A stretch of 44,112 bases of DNA from Lachnospiraceae bacterium UBA7179 (GTDB lineage: Bacteria > Bacillota > Clostridia > Lachnospirales > Lachnospiraceae). Both the position numbers and the translations under genes were made by a program. Below are positions 40,990 through 44,112 of the stretch, piece by piece; the stretch's first letter is position 1, and each line of letters begins with the position of its first letter. Under the pieces are notes generated by a model. That model was given only the letters and a program-made list of their open reading frames with translations, searched no databases and was not told the origin of the DNA. The stretch is taken from contig DKVL01000091.1 of NCBI GenBank assembly GCA_002491195.1, positions 58,810 to 102,921 of the forward strand. Direction: 5' to 3'.

Positions 40990-43845
40990 ATGCCAGATAC
41001 TATAGCAGGATTATATGAATTGGAGGATCAAATAGGGGCAGGCGGCGGGGGGATTGTCTATCTTGGCCGTCATATTCGTCTCAATAAAACTGTGGTTCTC
41101 AAAGCAGACAGACGTAGACTTAGTATTGGGGAAGATGCGCTTCGGCGCGAAGTGGATTTGTTAAAAGAACTAAGTCATACCTACATTCCACAGGTATATG
41201 ATTTTGTACAGGAGAATGATGTCGTATATACAGTGATGGATTACATAGACGGACTGAGTCTGGATAAGGTTATTGCAAATCAGGACGTACCATTTCAAAA
41301 GGATATGATCAAGTGGGCATGCCAGCTTCTGGAGGCGCTTGTGTATCTTCACAGCCGTCCGCCATATGGAATTCTGCACGGGGATATCAAACCAGCCAAT
41401 ATTATGTTGAGACCAAACGGTGATATCTGTCTGATTGATTTTAACATTGCACTGGCTCTTGGGGAGGAAGGGGCGGTAAAGGTTGGTTTTAGCCGAGGAT
41501 ATGCGTCTCCAGAGCATTATGGCGCTGATTATATCAAAAATAACGCTGTTGGCGCCGCGGTTGGAACTGTGTCGACAAGGCGTAGATGGCTTTTGGGGAA
41601 AAGCAGCATAGATCCGGAGGCAACACAGATTGGCAGTATCTCACCAAGCAGAAGCACTACAAGCGGGAGCAAAGAAGTGCTTCTCGATGTGCGTTCTGAT
41701 CTGTACAGTCTGGGTGCCACACTGTATCATCTCATATCAGGACAGCGTCCGCCGCAGGATGCGAGGGAAGTAGTGCCTCTGGATGAGAGCGTCTGCAACC
41801 GTGAGGTATCGGACATCCTGCGAAAGGCAATGGCGCCAGAGCCTGCGAACCGGTATCAGACAGCACAGGAAATGCTCAATGCATTTCGAAACCTGTACAG
41901 GACAGACAGGAGAGTTGTAAGACATAGAAGGCGCATGGCTGTGTCGGCTGCCTGTATTGGGATTACGCTTGCGTGTGGCGGGACATGCGCTTTTCTGGGA
42001 ATGCGGCAGCTAAAACAGGTACAGGAGTCCATCGCGCTTTCTGAATACGCGCAGAATATCCTGGCGCAGGGGGATGCGTATGGTGCAGTCGCACAGTCGC
42101 TTCAGGCGCTTGCCATCGAGATCACTCCCGAGGCTCAGAAAGCATTGACAGATGCACTGGGTGTCTATGACTTATCTGATGGGTTTAAGGCACTTGAGAG
42201 ACTTCAGCTTCCAGCAGCACCGTTTGACATCGTAGTGTCGCCGCAGAAAACAAGATTGGCAGTTACATATGCGTATGAACTGGCAGTGTTTGATCTGGAG
42301 TCGCAGAAGCAGATTGCTGTACTTCCAATCTGCGAGTCAGCGCTGTCGGATATGGTCTTTCTCAGTGAGGACAAGATTGTCTATGCTGGGAAAGATGGCG
42401 TCACTTTGTATGATCTGTCCAAAGATGAGATTCAGTGGACTGCTGGGGAAGCAACGACATTGGCACTTTCCGGGGATCATAAAGTTGTGGCTGCCATCAA
42501 CAGGGATGCAGATTATGCTGTCATATATGATTCGGATACCGGAGAAAAAACAGCAGTGTGTGATTTTGGTGGAAGACATATGGGCGTGCCAGTGAATGAT
42601 ATTTTTGCAGATGCTGGCAATGAGATCTGTGCACTTGATCATGACGGAAATCTGCTGGCCGTTAGCTTTTCGGATGGAAGTCTGAGTATATTTGACTTAA
42701 CGGATGCAGAAAATGAATTGATCGTGTCAGAGGAATCAGATGTTTTTCATTACGAGGGCGGTTTCTGCGGGGATTATTTTGCATTCTCGACAGACAGTAG
42801 TGCTGGTGCTGCATTTATATTGATCGATGCGGTAAAGGGTGAGTACATAGGCGGCATGGAATCAGAAGCGCCTTTTTTGATACAGACAGATCATTCCGAA
42901 ATATATCTGGCGAATGGGAACATTTTGGAATATCTGACAATTCCGAAGTTTGAAGAAAAGGAGCTTGCATTTACAGATACGGTAAATGTGACAGCTTTTT
43001 CTGTCGGGGAAGAGTATGTGCTGACAGCCGCTGACGACAGCAGCTTTGCCTTTTATGATGCAGGAGGCAGTCTGGCAATGTCTGAAGTGTGCGAGGAGCC
43101 TTGTGATTTTGTGATGATGGCGGGCGATTATGCCGTGATGGCAAACAGGACACAGAAGGATATCCGGCTCATGAAGCTTGAAAGGCATGCCGAGGCACAG
43201 ATCATGTCCTATGATGCGCGTTATGCGCACGATGAAGCGCGGCTGAGTCATGATGGGAGTACTGTTATGCTATTTGGCTATCAGGGATTTCGTATCTATG
43301 ACATGAATGGCAGGCTCATTGTTGATGTGGCGCTTCCGGATGCAGAGAATATTTATGACCAGCAGTTTCAAAGAACGGTTGACAATTCTTATCTGGAAGT
43401 AATCTGGTATGATGGGATTGTCCGGCAGTACAGTGCGGCAGATGGATCACTGATCAGTGAAAAAAAGCAGGAGGCGCCATCGAAAGACTTATATGAAGAA
43501 TTTTTCACGGACAGATATCGGTTTGCGTCCGAGCTGCATGCTGCCCCAAAAGTATATGATATCAAATCAGGAAGGTTTATCGCGGAATTGGAGAAAGACG
43601 CCTATCTGACCTATGTTACACAGGCTGGGGATTACATTATTACAGAGTATGTCAGTGCACAGGGGGAGAGATACGGTCTGCTGCTTGACGATAAACTACA
43701 GAAACTTGCGTATCTGCCCGGACTGTGTGATGTGGTAGATCAGGATACACTGATATTTGATGATAAATCCGGGAATCTGCGGCAATGCCGCTTATATTCC
43801 CTCCAGGAGCTGATCGCGCTTGGGGAGTCCTATAAACATAATTAA
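40990..43845 (+). CDS. Hanks-type Ser/Thr kinase with extracellular propeller-like domain
   Basis: A 951-residue transmembrane kinase. The kinase domain covers ~9-310: glycine loop I-G-A-G-G-G-G-I-V, ATP Lys38, catalytic H130-G-D132-I-K-P-A-N, and D150-F-N where most kinases have D-F-G. Between A-S-P-E-H and D-V-R-S-D-L-Y-S-L-G lies a ~50-residue Ser/Thr-rich insert. A membrane helix is at ~317-340. The outer part (~345-951) is a long beta-rich region of WD40/PQQ-like spacing, likely a sensor propeller. It closes the kinase/phosphatase/FHA set and is probably the writer for the FHA reader. Ligand unknown. GGAGAG precedes the ATG by ~8 bases. Confidence 0.9.
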   Translation: MPDTIAGLYELEDQIGAGGGGIVYLGRHIRLNKTVVLKADRRRLSIGEDALRREVDLLKELSHTYIPQVYDFVQENDVVYTVMDYIDGLSLDKVIANQDVPFQKDMIKWACQLLEALVYLHSRPPYGILHGDIKPANIMLRPNGDICLIDFNIALALGEEGAVKVGFSRGYASPEHYGADYIKNNAVGAAVGTVSTRRRWLLGKSSIDPEATQIGSISPSRSTTSGSKEVLLDVRSDLYSLGATLYHLISGQRPPQDAREVVPLDESVCNREVSDILRKAMAPEPANRYQTAQEMLNAFRNLYRTDRRVVRHRRRMAVSAACIGITLACGGTCAFLGMRQLKQVQESIALSEYAQNILAQGDAYGAVAQSLQALAIEITPEAQKALTDALGVYDLSDGFKALERLQLPAAPFDIVVSPQKTRLAVTYAYELAVFDLESQKQIAVLPICESALSDMVFLSEDKIVYAGKDGVTLYDLSKDEIQWTAGEATTLALSGDHKVVAAINRDADYAVIYDSDTGEKTAVCDFGGRHMGVPVNDIFADAGNEICALDHDGNLLAVSFSDGSLSIFDLTDAENELIVSEESDVFHYEGGFCGDYFAFSTDSSAGAAFILIDAVKGEYIGGMESEAPFLIQTDHSEIYLANGNILEYLTIPKFEEKELAFTDTVNVTAFSVGEEYVLTAADDSSFAFYDAGGSLAMSEVCEEPCDFVMMAGDYAVMANRTQKDIRLMKLERHAEAQIMSYDARYAHDEARLSHDGSTVMLFGYQGFRIYDMNGRLIVDVALPDAENIYDQQFQRTVDNSYLEVIWYDGIVRQYSAADGSLISEKKQEAPSKDLYEEFFTDRYRFASELHAAPKVYDIKSGRFIAELEKDAYLTYVTQAGDYIITEYVSAQGERYGLLLDDKLQKLAYLPGLCDVVDQDTLIFDDKSGNLRQCRLYSLQELIALGESYKHN

Positions 43846-43866
43846 GTAAGAAAGGAGTTAGTACAA

Positions 43867-44112
43867 ATGAAATGGAAGTCATTGAAACGTGGATTGGCGA
43901 TCGCACTCTCTGCGCTGCTGATTACGTCAAGTGTGCCAGTGTATGCACAAGAGTCACAATCCACACCAGTTCAGACAACGGCGGATGGTCCTGCGGAAAA
44001 TCCGCAGAACGGTGAATCCAATCTAGGAGAAAGTTCAACCTCATTAGAGGAGTCCAAGCCGACAGAAGGAACCAATCCAGGAGAAGGTTCAAACTCACCA
44101 GAGGAATCCAAA
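43867..44112 (+). CDS. Secreted repeat-rich surface protein, 5' end only
   Basis: The start of a secreted protein cut by the window edge (82 residues seen). A signal peptide (M-K-W-K-S-L-K-R, hydrophobic core, cleavage after V-Y-A) is followed by a Glu/Ser/Thr/Pro/Asn/Gly-rich region with a 54-base (18-residue) repeat: N-L-G-E-S-S-T-S-L-E-E-S-K at 44020 and N-P-G-E-G-S-N-S-P-E-E-S-K at 44074. AAGGAG lies 10 bases before the ATG. It follows the kinase gene by 21 bases, so it may be a pilus- or kinase-linked adhesin; its fold lies outside the window. Confidence 0.85.
   Translation, partial: MKWKSLKRGLAIALSALLITSSVPVYAQESQSTPVQTTADGPAENPQNGESNLGESSTSLEESKPTEGTNPGEGSNSPEESK

Overview
The window reads as a chromosomal segment of a low-to-mid GC Gram-positive anaerobe, most likely a gut Lachnospiraceae-type Clostridia. 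The evidence is strong AGGAGG ribosome binding sites, A-rich promoters, PTS and DeoR-type sugar operons, a BirA-type operator in front of bioB, a Gram-positive Tad locus without a secretin, and DUF5702-like and DUF6382/FHA-like proteins. No rRNA, tRNA, CRISPR array, insertion sequence or phage gene was seen. Apart from the truncated last gene, the genes look intact.

Layout. (1) 1-3180: an intracellular GH28 polygalacturonase-type enzyme behind a palindrome-controlled promoter, then an unrecognised 440-residue protein. (2) 3180-15470: a PTS island. A DeoR regulator and a mannitol-type EIICBA are followed by a sorbose-1-phosphate-reductase-like dehydrogenase. A small cassette of two divergent genes comes next (88-residue protein and 64-residue XRE regulator, each closed by its own terminator). 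Then fruR-fruK-fruA, a Gfo/Idh/MocA oxidoreductase, an HPr that keeps His15 but lacks the regulatory Ser46, and enzyme I. (3) 15477-16562: a hairpin repeat and BirA-controlled bioB. (4) 16565-24132: a consensus promoter drives a Dlt-like operon: membrane transglutaminase-like protein, Asp/Glu racemase, amino-acid adenylating ligase, carrier protein, MBOAT acyltransferase, SGNH-like protein with a Cys in the nucleophile position, and a lipoprotein. (5) 24146-25646: a membrane-anchored amidase with a repeat-rich basic cytoplasmic tail. (6) 25648-26946, minus strand: an MshEN-like / CheX-like / receiver fusion. (7) 27146-37252: the Tad pilus locus, with a divergent XRE regulator and a palindromic operator at the main promoter. 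(8) 37287-43845: WG-repeat protein, DUF6382-FHA protein, PP2C phosphatase, 52-residue membrane protein and a Hanks kinase with an extracellular propeller-like domain. (9) 43867 to the end: start of a secreted repeat-rich surface protein.

How the parts may work together. The PTS island carries its own EI and HPr, so it could phosphorylate mannitol/hexitol- and fructose-type sugars without the HPr kinase/CcpA branch. The Dlt-like operon has the parts to activate an amino acid, load it on a carrier and transfer it across the membrane; the racemase and a Gly/Ser where DltA has its selectivity Cys suggest a substrate other than D-alanine. The Tad locus and the kinase/phosphatase/FHA module run in one direction with almost no gaps, suggesting a pilus under Ser/Thr phosphorylation control, possibly with a c-di-GMP- or CheY-type input from the neighbouring fusion protein. 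These links are inferences from gene order and motifs.
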